A stretch of 64,000 nt of DNA. It comes from Candidatus Woesearchaeota archaeon. GTDB lineage: Archaea > Nanobdellota > Nanobdellia > UBA10117 > JABICX01. The stretch is from NCBI GenBank assembly GCA_018652045.1, contig JABICX010000001.1, positions 1 through 64,000 of the forward strand, read 5' to 3'. The translations under genes were made by a program, and so were the position numbers. Below, one piece after another: positions 57,501-64,000 of this stretch (positions are counted from its first letter, which is position 1; the number at the start of each line of letters is the position of its first letter). The notes under the pieces are model-generated. The model made no database searches. It was not told where the DNA came from and worked only from the letters and a program-made list of their open reading frames with translations.

Positions 57501-57998
57501 GGTCTATCTGGCAGTCTACAACAGACGTACATATCTCGTCTAGAGCCTGAAGAGAACGTAACTGTCGAAGTAGCGCTTAAGAGTGAGAATGTTACACCTG
57601 GTAAGTATAATGTCACGCTTAATGGAAATGTCGGTGATCCAGCAAGTGTTCGAGATATCGAAATCTTTACAGTGTGGGTTAAAGAAGATGATGAGAACTC
57701 CTTTGCAGGTCGAGTTCGTTTTGTTACTGACTTGTTTAGAACAAATCCTGAATGTACGGAGTTGTTACCAAATATAAAAGACGCACAGACTCTGTATAAC
57801 AATGGGCAAAAAGCACTGGCAGATCAGAAGCTAAGCGCGTTCATCAAAGAATGTAAAGATCGCATAAGTTCTGATGCAGACAAAACTTTTGCTTCAGAAA
57901 CACGTGGTGTTTTGGAAGAGAGAAAGGTGGAGATTATTATTGGACTATTTATTCTTAGCGCATTATACATTTTTTCACTAGTTCTTAACAAATTTTAG
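54495..57998 (+). CDS. Large multi-TM-anchored Ig/cadherin-repeat surface protein (1167 aa)
   Basis: Two N-terminal helices (about residues 15-35 and 48-66) precede a cytosolic helical domain (about 70-215). A third helix (about 222-240) runs into GITGFSTYQV, followed by about 800 residues of outer Ig/cadherin-like domains rich in sequons. SYDLDDYFNDTENDTLSY and PDLDSYFYDPDGYDL mark repeats of the domain in the upstream 278-aa protein. An S-rich linker, a CARDB-like domain and a C-terminal helix (IIIGLFILSALYIFSLVL) end it. AGGGG lies about 7 nt before ATG 54495, preferred over the earlier in-frame start at 54474. Probably a membrane hub for the surface system. Confidence 0.8.
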   Translation: MDKKEIQRQYNKELVSVMIFTTLILLAFVFGSLYYYTCSLPEGCLYNTHFTIFFAILFVLLLVMIRIEKHKLKHHILRIHEKIKRKNVLPPKPLDSIDSKLKGIEKNLRKTALPTLISDFSNVFKELTVRLLGIKGNFTYEELLVRLEKSHLQEKLRLDLIKTAEFLQLVQYKDKKLSLSELRELVRYTRNLVRIHNFYPPKPKTPKYENLKPKLPSPKHAHYIALFIVLFIAVGAYVSGSMQGITGFSTYQVTEGTGGSVTVFTIADQTVVEGHNLSIIVYANDSDSEAITFDIGDSDPSWVNITTISSSTAGGANATGNLTFTPASTGDTGDNYNVTIIARSVDNDAASEGINVNVTENTAPTANVTIPNMTWPEDTVNNSYDLDDYFNDTENDTLSYTYSGNTNIAISIASGVATLTPTSNWNGTETITFTASDGIDTTNSNAVLMNVTGVYDQAEMSGFAVLPSSPHNLSNLTCSWTVASNDTTANITANVSWYILNTSWQLEMQQNNVTCSANGVCNASELIFYTNTSIDDVWNCTANISDQSNYTFFSANNTIVSAAPTILTVTTNSNDYNRTPINSSAIFNVTWSDVDTLNISTHICSTSSGNTSGCNGTELCGVNSTNATIISCNYTVLATDVVNTSVWVFACDDTTCSNTTTTFYVNQIPAMNEVTSTFNYLSGTGITFGNGEFDAPPVLNQQAMFKLNSSALYTLDKINVSNATFYISITELLGNWTGGITVLSITNQSWLTNDSIAALTSLTGTESNFTEINTTAVRGMNVSDLVTAAYASNLINISLKISATQGSGTLNDSEIPTTYFSVGDNDTGSTLGGMTFSTTTNITANLTKLIPDYNWNMNVVQSGPDLDSYFYDPDGYDLNFSTSGSSYVTVAIANDTHIATFTPTSGWYGTETINFIATDAANETMYSNLVSLTVNYVAGDTVTTTTTSSSSSTKVKRMSIELTANDIELYPTDAKILQMQVSNTGDVNLDKISLAALFPSITGLSGSLQQTYISRLEPEENVTVEVALKSENVTPGKYNVTLNGNVGDPASVRDIEIFTVWVKEDDENSFAGRVRFVTDLFRTNPECTELLPNIKDAQTLYNNGQKALADQKLSAFIKECKDRISSDADKTFASETRGVLEERKVEIIIGLFILSALYIFSLVLNKF

Positions 57999-58007
57999 CT
58001 AGGCGAA

Positions 58008-58019
58008 GACTTATATATA
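58008..58019 (+). promoter_or_regulatory. TATA-like box for the 58040 gene
   Basis: GACTTATATATA lies about 25 nt upstream of the ATG at 58040; leaderless transcription is likely. Confidence 0.5.
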
Positions 58020-58039
58020 TTGGAATATATACATTAGAC

Positions 58040-58558
58040 ATGATAGATTGGCTATCGAACTTCTTGTTCACCCGGTTAGATATAATAATCATAATCGCCA
58101 TTATCGGGCTTGTCTTTTGGGTGTATCTGTACGTTATTGAGTATAGTGATTGGTTTAGAAACCTTACAAAGAAACAGAAGCCACATCATGCTACAATGAA
58201 TCTCGTTCATTTCTTCAAGATGCGTGTTCGTTATCTTATGGATAACTTTCATACACTTACATCCTCTAATGTATTAGCTGAGTTAGATATGATTATGCGT
58301 CAGTATCTAGCAACTATATCACATGTTAGAATACATGCTGGTGAGACTGCGCAGGATCTTAGTATTAAGATAAAAACCAAAAGCCCAGAGGTCGAGTTAA
58401 TTATCGGTTTCTTAGATCGAATCCAACAACTTAAACATAAACCAACCGACTTCGTTAAGTCTAGATTATATAGTTATGTGCAGTTTGCAGACGCTTTGTT
58501 GAGTCGTAGAAACTTTTCAATGGAACTTCTTGATCATCCTAAAAATAAAAAACATTAA
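58040..58558 (+). CDS. Single-TM protein with cytosolic helical domain (172 aa)
   Basis: One helix near the N terminus (IIIIIAIIGLVFWVYLYVI) and a cytosolic helical domain of about 130 residues with SSNVLAELDMIMRQYLA. The layout resembles the small membrane partners (DUF4129/DUF4381-like) often found with MoxR-vWA operons, but the match is weak. It converges with the vWA gene and overlaps its stop by 4 nt, so the two may be coordinated or interfere. Confidence 0.65.
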   Translation: MIDWLSNFLFTRLDIIIIIAIIGLVFWVYLYVIEYSDWFRNLTKKQKPHHATMNLVHFFKMRVRYLMDNFHTLTSSNVLAELDMIMRQYLATISHVRIHAGETAQDLSIKIKTKSPEVELIIGFLDRIQQLKHKPTDFVKSRLYSYVQFADALLSRRNFSMELLDHPKNKKH

Positions 58559-59490
58559 GGTACTGCTTTTTCTCGTGTGTTGATAAATACCCATTCACTC
58601 ATAAAAAGCAGAAGTATTGCGAACAACAAGTAACGTGTAAGATCAATATCATAGATACCATGCGTTTGTATCTGTTTATTACTAAAGACGTTACGTAGTT
58701 CTTCAACATCTTTTACAAAATAGTAATTTCCATGCGTCTCTTCAGCAATTCTAACAAGCATATCTTTATCTAGAGATGTACTTAGTCGATCTTCATAAAC
58801 CGTACTTGCTTTAGTACCGACTCCAATTGTGTTTATAGTAGTACCTCGTTCTTTAGCATAATTAAGCGCAAAATCCACGTCTACACCAACATTGCTAGCT
58901 CCATCTGTAACTAAATATACTATCTTTGCTTTGTCACTATCGTGGAGCAGATTGACGCTATTAACAATCGCCTCACCGATCGCAGTCCCGGGAACATGAC
59001 TAATGTTTAGCGAACGAACCGTGTTTTTTGCAAAGAGTGTATCATATGTTGGAGATAGATGGATTAGCGTTGTACCTGAGAACGTGATTAAAGACACGCG
59101 CGATTTAACGCCTGAATCTGCTAGTGAATCTAGAAAGAGTATCTCCGCATCTTTTGCAGCTTCAAACCTACTTGGTGGAATGTCAGTACTAGTCATCGAA
59201 CTTGAAGCATCAAGCGCCAGTACATAGTCTGCACGATTAACTGTAGTTTCATAGTTGAGATGTGTACCTGCCATCGCAAATGCAAACATGATAACTATTA
59301 TTATTCTAAAACTAACCCAGAAAATGTATTTTGGATACTTATAATTCTCATCCGCGCGTTTTAGTGCCTCAAAGTTTGAGAATAACATAGCTCGTTTTCG
59401 ATTTCGATGTAGACTTAATGAGTGGAAGAAAATCACGATAGGTACGGCTAGTAGCAGTATTAAGAATTGAGGGTATTCAAACGCTAGCAT
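58555..59490 (-). CDS. BatA/BatB-like von Willebrand factor A membrane protein
   Basis: About 311 residues. Helices lie at about 8-24 and 56-74, with a C-terminal helix near 285-303; between them is a VWA domain with the MIDAS motif DASSSM (residues 94-99), a downstream Thr region, and VYLVTDGASNVG. This is the standard Bat-type architecture. I use ATG 59490 (MLAFEYPQFLILLL), which matches the family's usual start, over the TTG at 59523. It overlaps the DUF58 gene by 14 nt. Such proteins work with MoxR ATPases in folding or assembly of other proteins. Confidence 0.88.
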   Translation of the reverse strand: MLAFEYPQFLILLLAVPIVIFFHSLSLHRNRKRAMLFSNFEALKRADENYKYPKYIFWVSFRIIIVIMFAFAMAGTHLNYETTVNRADYVLALDASSSMTSTDIPPSRFEAAKDAEILFLDSLADSGVKSRVSLITFSGTTLIHLSPTYDTLFAKNTVRSLNISHVPGTAIGEAIVNSVNLLHDSDKAKIVYLVTDGASNVGVDVDFALNYAKERGTTINTIGVGTKASTVYEDRLSTSLDKDMLVRIAEETHGNYYFVKDVEELRNVFSNKQIQTHGIYDIDLTRYLLFAILLLFMSEWVFINTREKAVP

Positions 59491-60361
59491 TTTGTAAAAC
59501 CAATTTATGGAAGTTATCTTCAAACGACTCGTTAGTGTAAAGTCGTATGATCTTAGATCGAGTGTTTACGAATCTTTTGACCACAGAATTTTCTTGTTCA
59601 CGAGATATTGCTTCGTACTCAGAAGCGATACGATTAGTGTTAACTAACAGACTTTCAGTTCCAGAAGGGTCTCTAAATAATACATGTCCTCCTGACGGTA
59701 GTGTCTTGTCTAGACGATCTCGTACCATTATACCAATTACTCTGCATTTGAGTGCGAGTAGATTTAAGATGTTCTTCTGATCTTCATCAAATCCAATAAA
59801 GTCAGATATAAATATGACAACACTCTCTCGTTTGACTAATGCGTTGATTAAACCAAACGCAGATCGTAAGTCTCCCTTCGAACCAAATACAGTTGGATTA
59901 AGTAATACCTGACTTATATGATGAAGTTGTATTCGTCCAGATGTTGGTCGAGCAAAACCTTGTACTTTATCATTATACAGTACTGCGCCAACCGTAAACC
60001 CTACTGTAAGACATATGTGTGCTATTGCGAGCGCAAGTTCTATTTCATGCTCAATTTTAAGTTTGTCAACAGAACCGTATAGTGTACTCGCACCACAATC
60101 TATCGCAAGAATTACTTCAGGTTCCTTTTCAATAAGTGTCTCTCTACAGAGGAGCTCACCTGAACGAATAGATGATCGCCAATCAATCGTTCGGGGATTA
60201 TCTTCAGAAGTATAATTTCTGAAACCATAGAACTCAATAGACTCCAAGCCGACGTATTCACTTTCATACTTCTGTAAAAAGTTCTTTACGCCTTTCTTAG
60301 TTATGTTTAGCTGAGCGACTTTTGATATAACTTCATTAATATCGAGCTTTACTGATTTCAT
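59477..60361 (-). CDS. DUF58 domain protein of MoxR-vWA operon
   Basis: A 294-residue protein with the DUF58 signature: EFYGFRNYTSEDNPRTIDWR, then SSIRSGELLCRETLIEKE, followed by a VWA-like alpha/beta fold (VILAIDCGAST and VVIFISDFIG). It starts 2 nt after the MoxR stop and overlaps the vWA gene, so it is the middle gene of a tight three-gene operon. DUF58 proteins are partners of MoxR AAA+ ATPases; the substrate here is unknown. Confidence 0.9.
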   Translation of the reverse strand: MKSVKLDINEVISKVAQLNITKKGVKNFLQKYESEYVGLESIEFYGFRNYTSEDNPRTIDWRSSIRSGELLCRETLIEKEPEVILAIDCGASTLYGSVDKLKIEHEIELALAIAHICLTVGFTVGAVLYNDKVQGFARPTSGRIQLHHISQVLLNPTVFGSKGDLRSAFGLINALVKRESVVIFISDFIGFDEDQKNILNLLALKCRVIGIMVRDRLDKTLPSGGHVLFRDPSGTESLLVNTNRIASEYEAISREQENSVVKRFVNTRSKIIRLYTNESFEDNFHKLVLQNASV

Positions 60362-60363
60362 TA

Positions 60364-61377
60364 TTATGGTAAAGGAACCTTCGCGAGTATTTCCTTAATA
60401 ACATCGTCAGATGTAATCTTTTCAGCTACACCTTCGTAGTTTATCTTAATTCTATGTCGTAGTACGTCGTAGGCAACATCCTTAACATGTTGTGGTAGAA
60501 CAAATCCCTGACCATTAAGAAGCGCATTCGCTTTAGCTGCGATATATAGTCCAATAGAACCTCGCGGACTAGATCCAAATGATATATATCGACTTAATTC
60601 TAAATCGTATTTCTTTGGATATCGTGTAGCATCGATTAACTTTACAATGTACTTCTTGATCGCTACGCTAACTTGAATCTCCTTCACAAACGATTGTATC
60701 TCGAGGATCTTAGCTGCGTCAATGACTGATTTAATAGAAAGTTCTGAGAACTCTTTTGTAGTTACATTTGCGTCAAGAATAAGTTCTTCTGAGGCGATAT
60801 CTGGATAGTCCACCTTTGTTTTAAACAAAAATCTATCCATCTGAGCAGCAGGTAGTTCATATGTACCTGATTCTTCAATAGGGTTCTGTGTTGCAAAAAC
60901 TAAGAATGGTTTTGATAGGGGATATGTCTTTTTTCCAATAGTTACCTGATGCTCCTGCATTGCCTCAAGCAATGCAGACTGTACCTTTGGAGACGCACGG
61001 TTTATCTCATCAGCAAGTACGAAGTTGCTAAATATTGGACCTTTGATAATTTCTTCACCCTTTGATTTGGTTTTAGAACCAGACATTGCTGCAAATGCAT
61101 TGGCAAGCGTAGTCATTCCGAGGATGTCTGCAGGAAGCAGATCCGGAGTAAACTGAATTCGGCTGAACTGGCTCGAATTAAGACTGGCCATTGTCTTGAC
61201 TAATAATGTTTTTGCGAGTCCCGGCTTACCCTCAAGAAGTGTGTGACCATCGCAAATAAGAGATAAAATGACTATCTTAACTGCATGTTCCTGACCAATA
61301 ACTACTTTTGATAATTCTTGATACAACTCTTGAATATAAGTAAGATAATGTGCTACTTTCTGGTCAACATCAGCCAT
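60364..61377 (-). CDS. MoxR-family AAA+ ATPase
   Basis: A 337-residue protein with Walker A GKPGLAKT (residues 50-57), Walker B VLADE (120-124) followed by INRASPKVQSALLEAMQE, and sensor 1 FATQNP. Length and motifs are typical for MoxR ATPases, which remodel or activate protein complexes together with vWA proteins. It is the first gene of the operon. A TATA-like AAATATATAAC lies about 27 nt upstream of the ATG. Confidence 0.93.
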   Translation of the reverse strand: MADVDQKVAHYLTYIQELYQELSKVVIGQEHAVKIVILSLICDGHTLLEGKPGLAKTLLVKTMASLNSSQFSRIQFTPDLLPADILGMTTLANAFAAMSGSKTKSKGEEIIKGPIFSNFVLADEINRASPKVQSALLEAMQEHQVTIGKKTYPLSKPFLVFATQNPIEESGTYELPAAQMDRFLFKTKVDYPDIASEELILDANVTTKEFSELSIKSVIDAAKILEIQSFVKEIQVSVAIKKYIVKLIDATRYPKKYDLELSRYISFGSSPRGSIGLYIAAKANALLNGQGFVLPQHVKDVAYDVLRHRIKINYEGVAEKITSDDVIKEILAKVPLP

Positions 61378-61398
61378 ATAAACCTATATACTGTGTTA

Positions 61399-61409
61399 GT
61401 TATATATTT
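61399..61409 (-). promoter_or_regulatory. TATA-like box of the MoxR operon
   Basis: On the minus strand AAATATATAAC lies about 27 nt upstream of the ATG at 61377. The region is divergent with the GNAT gene at 61452. Confidence 0.5.
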
Positions 61410-61451
61410 TTTGATACATACTCTTTTAAATCATATTTTTGACACTTTATA

Positions 61452-61973
61452 ATGGAAATGACCGTAAGAGCAGCCACTAGTGATGACGTAGATCTTCTAG
61501 CAAAAGTAGCTGCAAATGACGGATATCCTTGGAAACGCGTACTAACTCCTGAATATTTCTTATCTAGAATGAGTAAGCGAGAACGTTTCTTTATCTTGGA
61601 CTGGAATTTGTACACAGTAGGTGGGAGAGTCAATACAATTGGTTATATATCACTAACTAATGTAATCACAAAAGAACCTTCGAATATAATGTTTTTAGAC
61701 TCTGAAGAAGTGGCTAACTTCCCAAAAGCAAGTAAGATACATTACTTGTCCGTTGATGAATCCTATCAGGAACAAGGTTTTGGCAAGCAACTTGTTGAAC
61801 ATATGCTTGAGCAAGCTAGATTAAAACGCAAGAAATACCTCTATGTTTTTACACCTCAAAAGAATAGAAATGCAATAGGTTTTTATTTACATCTAGATTT
61901 TTTAATACAGGGAACGTATCCTAATAAATATGGACCTCAGGATCATGGGATCTTGTTGAGTAAGGCGATATGA
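61452..61973 (+). CDS. GNAT-family N-acetyltransferase
   Basis: A 173-residue protein with the GNAT fold. Motif A reads IHYLSVDESYQEQGFGKQLVEHML, with QEQGFG as the acetyl-CoA pyrophosphate loop, followed by YVFTPQKNRNAIGFYLHLDF, the usual final helix and strand. The substrate is unknown. It overlaps RNase HII by 4 nt (ATGA), so the genes are coupled. The start could be ATG 61452 or 61458. Confidence 0.85.
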   Translation: MEMTVRAATSDDVDLLAKVAANDGYPWKRVLTPEYFLSRMSKRERFFILDWNLYTVGGRVNTIGYISLTNVITKEPSNIMFLDSEEVANFPKASKIHYLSVDESYQEQGFGKQLVEHMLEQARLKRKKYLYVFTPQKNRNAIGFYLHLDFLIQGTYPNKYGPQDHGILLSKAI

Positions 61974-62635
61974 TGGTAATTATATGTGGATGTGATGAAG
62001 CTGGAAGAGGACCTGTTCTAGGGCCAATGGTGCTAGCTGGTGTGTCTATATCGGAAGATCGACGGCATGAGTTGACGGAGATTGGTGTTAAGGACTCTAA
62101 GTTACTTACGGCTAAAAAGCGCGATCAGCTCTATGATCAGATCATAAAGATCGCAGATAATTATTCTATCGTAGAGGTCTCACCCGATGAGATTGACCAA
62201 TGTAATGTAGATGGTATTAACTTAAACCAGTTAGAAGCAATCAAGATAGCACATATTCTAACTGAGCTAAAGCCAGATAGAGTCTATGTTGATTCGCCTG
62301 AGCCTGCAAAAGGTGGTCAGAAATTCGGAGATATGATTGTTACACATATGCATGGAAAGACACCAGAGATCATTGCAGAGCATGGCGCAGACGCAAAGTA
62401 TGAAGTAGCTAGCGCAGCGTCAATACTCGCAAAAGTAACGCGAGACAACGCAGTTCGGTGTATCTCAAAGGAGATTGGCCACGATATTGGAAGTGGATAC
62501 CCGGCAGACCCAAAGTGTAAGGAGTTTTTAGAAAAGCACTATAAAGATAAGCATGTTCATCATATCAGAACCTGTTGGTCAACCTACCAAAAACTCAAAC
62601 GAACTAAAGCCCAGACAAACCTTGATTCTTTCTAA
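61970..62635 (+). CDS. rnhB: Ribonuclease HII
   Basis: A 221-residue protein of archaeal length. ICGCDEAGRGPVLGPMV holds the catalytic Asp-Glu pair; VYVDSPEP and KYEVASAASILAKVTRD supply the remaining conserved acidic positions. The enzyme cleaves the RNA strand of RNA-DNA hybrids, including at single ribonucleotides. Coupled to the upstream GNAT gene by a 4-nt overlap. ATG 61970 or the immediately following ATG could start it. Confidence 0.95.
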   Translation: MMVIICGCDEAGRGPVLGPMVLAGVSISEDRRHELTEIGVKDSKLLTAKKRDQLYDQIIKIADNYSIVEVSPDEIDQCNVDGINLNQLEAIKIAHILTELKPDRVYVDSPEPAKGGQKFGDMIVTHMHGKTPEIIAEHGADAKYEVASAASILAKVTRDNAVRCISKEIGHDIGSGYPADPKCKEFLEKHYKDKHVHHIRTCWSTYQKLKRTKAQTNLDSF

Positions 62636-62667
62636 ATCATTTAATATAAGAATAGATTATTCTTAAT

Positions 62668-63615
62668 ATGCCAAATTGGATCTTACTAAGTAAGACTGAA
62701 ATTGAAGAGTTGCTGCAGGAGTACAACTTAGGTAAGCATTTATCACATAAGCATATTGACTATGCTCTGGACAATACTGTTTATATTGTTCGAACATCTC
62801 GCGGCAAATTTGTATTAAAGTTATACAATAGTGCTGATGTTAAATTCATAAATTATCAGCTTAGACTAAATGAATATCTCCGAAAAAAAGGCGTTCCGGT
62901 GGCAAAAGTATTACCTACAAAAGATAATAAGATGATATATACTTACAAGGGTAAGAATCTAATTATACAGAGATTTGTAGAGGGTCATTATTTTATCCGC
63001 GCTAATAGTGCGTTAGTTATAGATTTTGCTGAGAACGTTACTAAACTACATAAAGCGTTAGTTAAACTGAACATACGTGGTGGAGATCGATGGGAACGAG
63101 CGCATCAATTTGATAAAGATCCCGAATTCTGCGAAACTGCGAGAGGTTTTGAGTTAAGTAAAGCGTACAAACAATATTCACAGGAAGTCAAAGTAATCGA
63201 TAAACATTCTCTGACTCGGTCGATTATACACGGCGATCTAACTCACGATAATATTATGGTTAAGTGTAACAAAATTGCAGCGTTCATAGATTTTGATGAC
63301 GCACACAGAGACTATCTTGTATATGAGATAGCTATCGCTTTAGCTAAGTTTGTACGTAAAACAAAAGTCAACAAGGATTACATCAAACTTTTTATGGCGC
63401 ACTATCGATCACCAGTACCCTTAGACCTAAATTCTAAGAAAGCAATATACTACTTTATAAAACATCGATTCTTGGTAGCGATTAATTGGGCTGAGAACCA
63501 TCGTCAGAAAGACAAACGTATTCACGAAGGAGTTGGACGTTGGGTGGAAGAGACTATCGGTCAGTATAAATCAATAAGCAAGATACCCGTCAATGAGTTT
63601 GTTAAATTATTGTAA
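62668..63615 (+). CDS. APH-fold kinase (aminoglycoside phosphotransferase/homoserine kinase-like)
   Basis: A 315-residue protein with the kinase-like APH fold. The N-lobe has TVYIVRTSRGKFVLKLY with the ATP-binding Lys. The catalytic loop is IIHGDLTHDNIMV and the metal-binding motif is FIDFDDA. Such enzymes phosphorylate small molecules or amino-acid derivatives; the substrate cannot be read from the sequence. A TATA-like ATTTAATAT lies about 25 nt upstream of the ATG, separating it from rnhB. Confidence 0.85.
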   Translation: MPNWILLSKTEIEELLQEYNLGKHLSHKHIDYALDNTVYIVRTSRGKFVLKLYNSADVKFINYQLRLNEYLRKKGVPVAKVLPTKDNKMIYTYKGKNLIIQRFVEGHYFIRANSALVIDFAENVTKLHKALVKLNIRGGDRWERAHQFDKDPEFCETARGFELSKAYKQYSQEVKVIDKHSLTRSIIHGDLTHDNIMVKCNKIAAFIDFDDAHRDYLVYEIAIALAKFVRKTKVNKDYIKLFMAHYRSPVPLDLNSKKAIYYFIKHRFLVAINWAENHRQKDKRIHEGVGRWVEETIGQYKSISKIPVNEFVKLL

Positions 63616-63631
63616 TTGAGGCTAACCATAA

Positions 63632-63745
63632 TCCTTATAAGCTCTTTTTATTAGATGTAAATATGTTAGGTGAGTATCCCGATATACAGTGAACAGAATT
63701 CTAACCTAGCAAGAGTTTTATACCACGAGATTGTAGGTGAATATA
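63632..63745 (+). promoter_or_regulatory. Two successive TATA-like boxes upstream of aspS
   Basis: CCTTATAAG (63633-63641) would start transcription near 63663, where a 9-codon frame (63663-63692, MLGEYPDIQ) begins. TTTTATAC (63717-63724) lies 26 nt before the aspS ATG at 63746. The stretch between them contains a possible GTTAG/CTAAC hairpin. Confidence 0.4.
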
Positions 63746-64000
63746 ATGAGAATTAGTTTGAATAAACGAGAAAGTACAGCAACAGCCCAAAATGCAAAAG
63801 TGGGCAAACAATTGATCCTAGCTGGCTGGATACAGGAAATCCGCGTAATGGGAAAGTTAGCATTTGCAAAATTGCGGGATCGTGATGGTGATATACAGAT
63901 TGTATTCTTCCCAGATAAGTTCAAAAATTTCAAAGACCTAAGCAAGATCACTCGCGAGTCAGTTGTCTCAATCAAAGGAACCGTCCAGAAGTCAAAGCTA
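63746..64000 (+). CDS. aspS: Aspartyl-tRNA synthetase, N-terminal part (runs off window)
   Basis: An open frame of 85 codons from ATG 63746 to the window end with no stop. The first about 25 residues are basic, followed by an anticodon-binding OB fold: LILAGWIQEIRVMGKLAFAKLRDRDGDIQIVF. This beta-barrel start with GW(I/V)xxIRxxGK and FxxLRDxxGxIQ is diagnostic of archaeal Asp/Asn-tRNA synthetases. Discriminating or non-discriminating status cannot be judged from this part. A TATA-like box 26 nt upstream suggests a leaderless message. Confidence 0.88.
   Translation, partial: MRISLNKRESTATAQNAKVGKQLILAGWIQEIRVMGKLAFAKLRDRDGDIQIVFFPDKFKNFKDLSKITRESVVSIKGTVQKSKL

Noticed and set aside
57299..57802. 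167-codon minus-strand frame within the 1167-aa gene
   Set aside because: The plus strand here encodes a continuous CARDB-like domain; the minus frame shows no domain or promoter.
63718..63975. Minus-strand 85-codon frame near the window end
   Set aside because: It is antisense to the clear aspS start, which is open to the window edge.

Overview
The window is AT-rich archaeal DNA. The evidence is an archaeal-type DnaG primase, a class I (archaeal) CCA-adding enzyme, an initiator tRNA-Met gene with no encoded CCA, an archaeal-looking RNase HII, and TATA-like boxes about 25 nt upstream of many start codons, which implies leaderless transcripts. Several surface-protein traits fit DPANN archaea of the Woesearchaeota/Pacearchaeota type: a DTDGDGRIDYLEW segment, a poly-Gly linker before a Cys/Trp module, and a C-terminal cytosolic tail ending in a GW helix. 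That placement is inference from recalled family patterns, not from a search.

Layout. (a) 1-9782: two overlapping genes for very large Cys/Asp-rich surface proteins. The first has many MopE-type Ca/metal-binding motifs and ends in a dockerin. The second begins with a cohesin-like domain and ends in a membrane anchor, so the pair may lock together on the cell surface. (b) 9783-17068: housekeeping genes. These are a small Toprim protein, DnaG with an RSTS-repeat insertion, the CCA enzyme, a helical hypothetical, a Kef-type cation/proton antiporter, a winged-helix/Pro-rich/nuclease-like protein, a four-TM protein and initiator tRNA-Met. (c) 17069-49020: one likely operon built around a single uninterrupted 10,178-codon gene (17643-48179). 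It encodes an N-terminally anchored, sequon-rich giant with a beta-propeller, about six LamG domains and about 33 copies of a beta-solenoid-like repeat organised under nine header modules. The giant is bracketed, with overlapping reading frames, by two paralogous winged-helix proteins.

(d) 49021-58558: a run of membrane-anchored surface genes. It starts with an unknown protein containing an internal duplication, transcribed from a promoter packed with GTTAA half-sites. Small anchored beta-domain proteins follow; at least one shares its C-terminal domain with the giant. Then come a 278-residue and an 1,167-residue protein that share an Ig/cadherin-like domain. (e) 58555-61377, minus strand: a MoxR ATPase, DUF58 and von Willebrand A operon, convergent with the surface genes. 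(f) 61452-64000: GNAT acetyltransferase, RNase HII, an APH-fold kinase and the start of aspartyl-tRNA synthetase, which runs off the window.

Interpretation: the window holds two adjacent surface systems, a cohesin/dockerin pair and a megadalton adhesin-like fibre with its own putative regulators and accessory anchored proteins. The MoxR/vWA operon may act in their assembly. Roles in cell-cell contact are inference.
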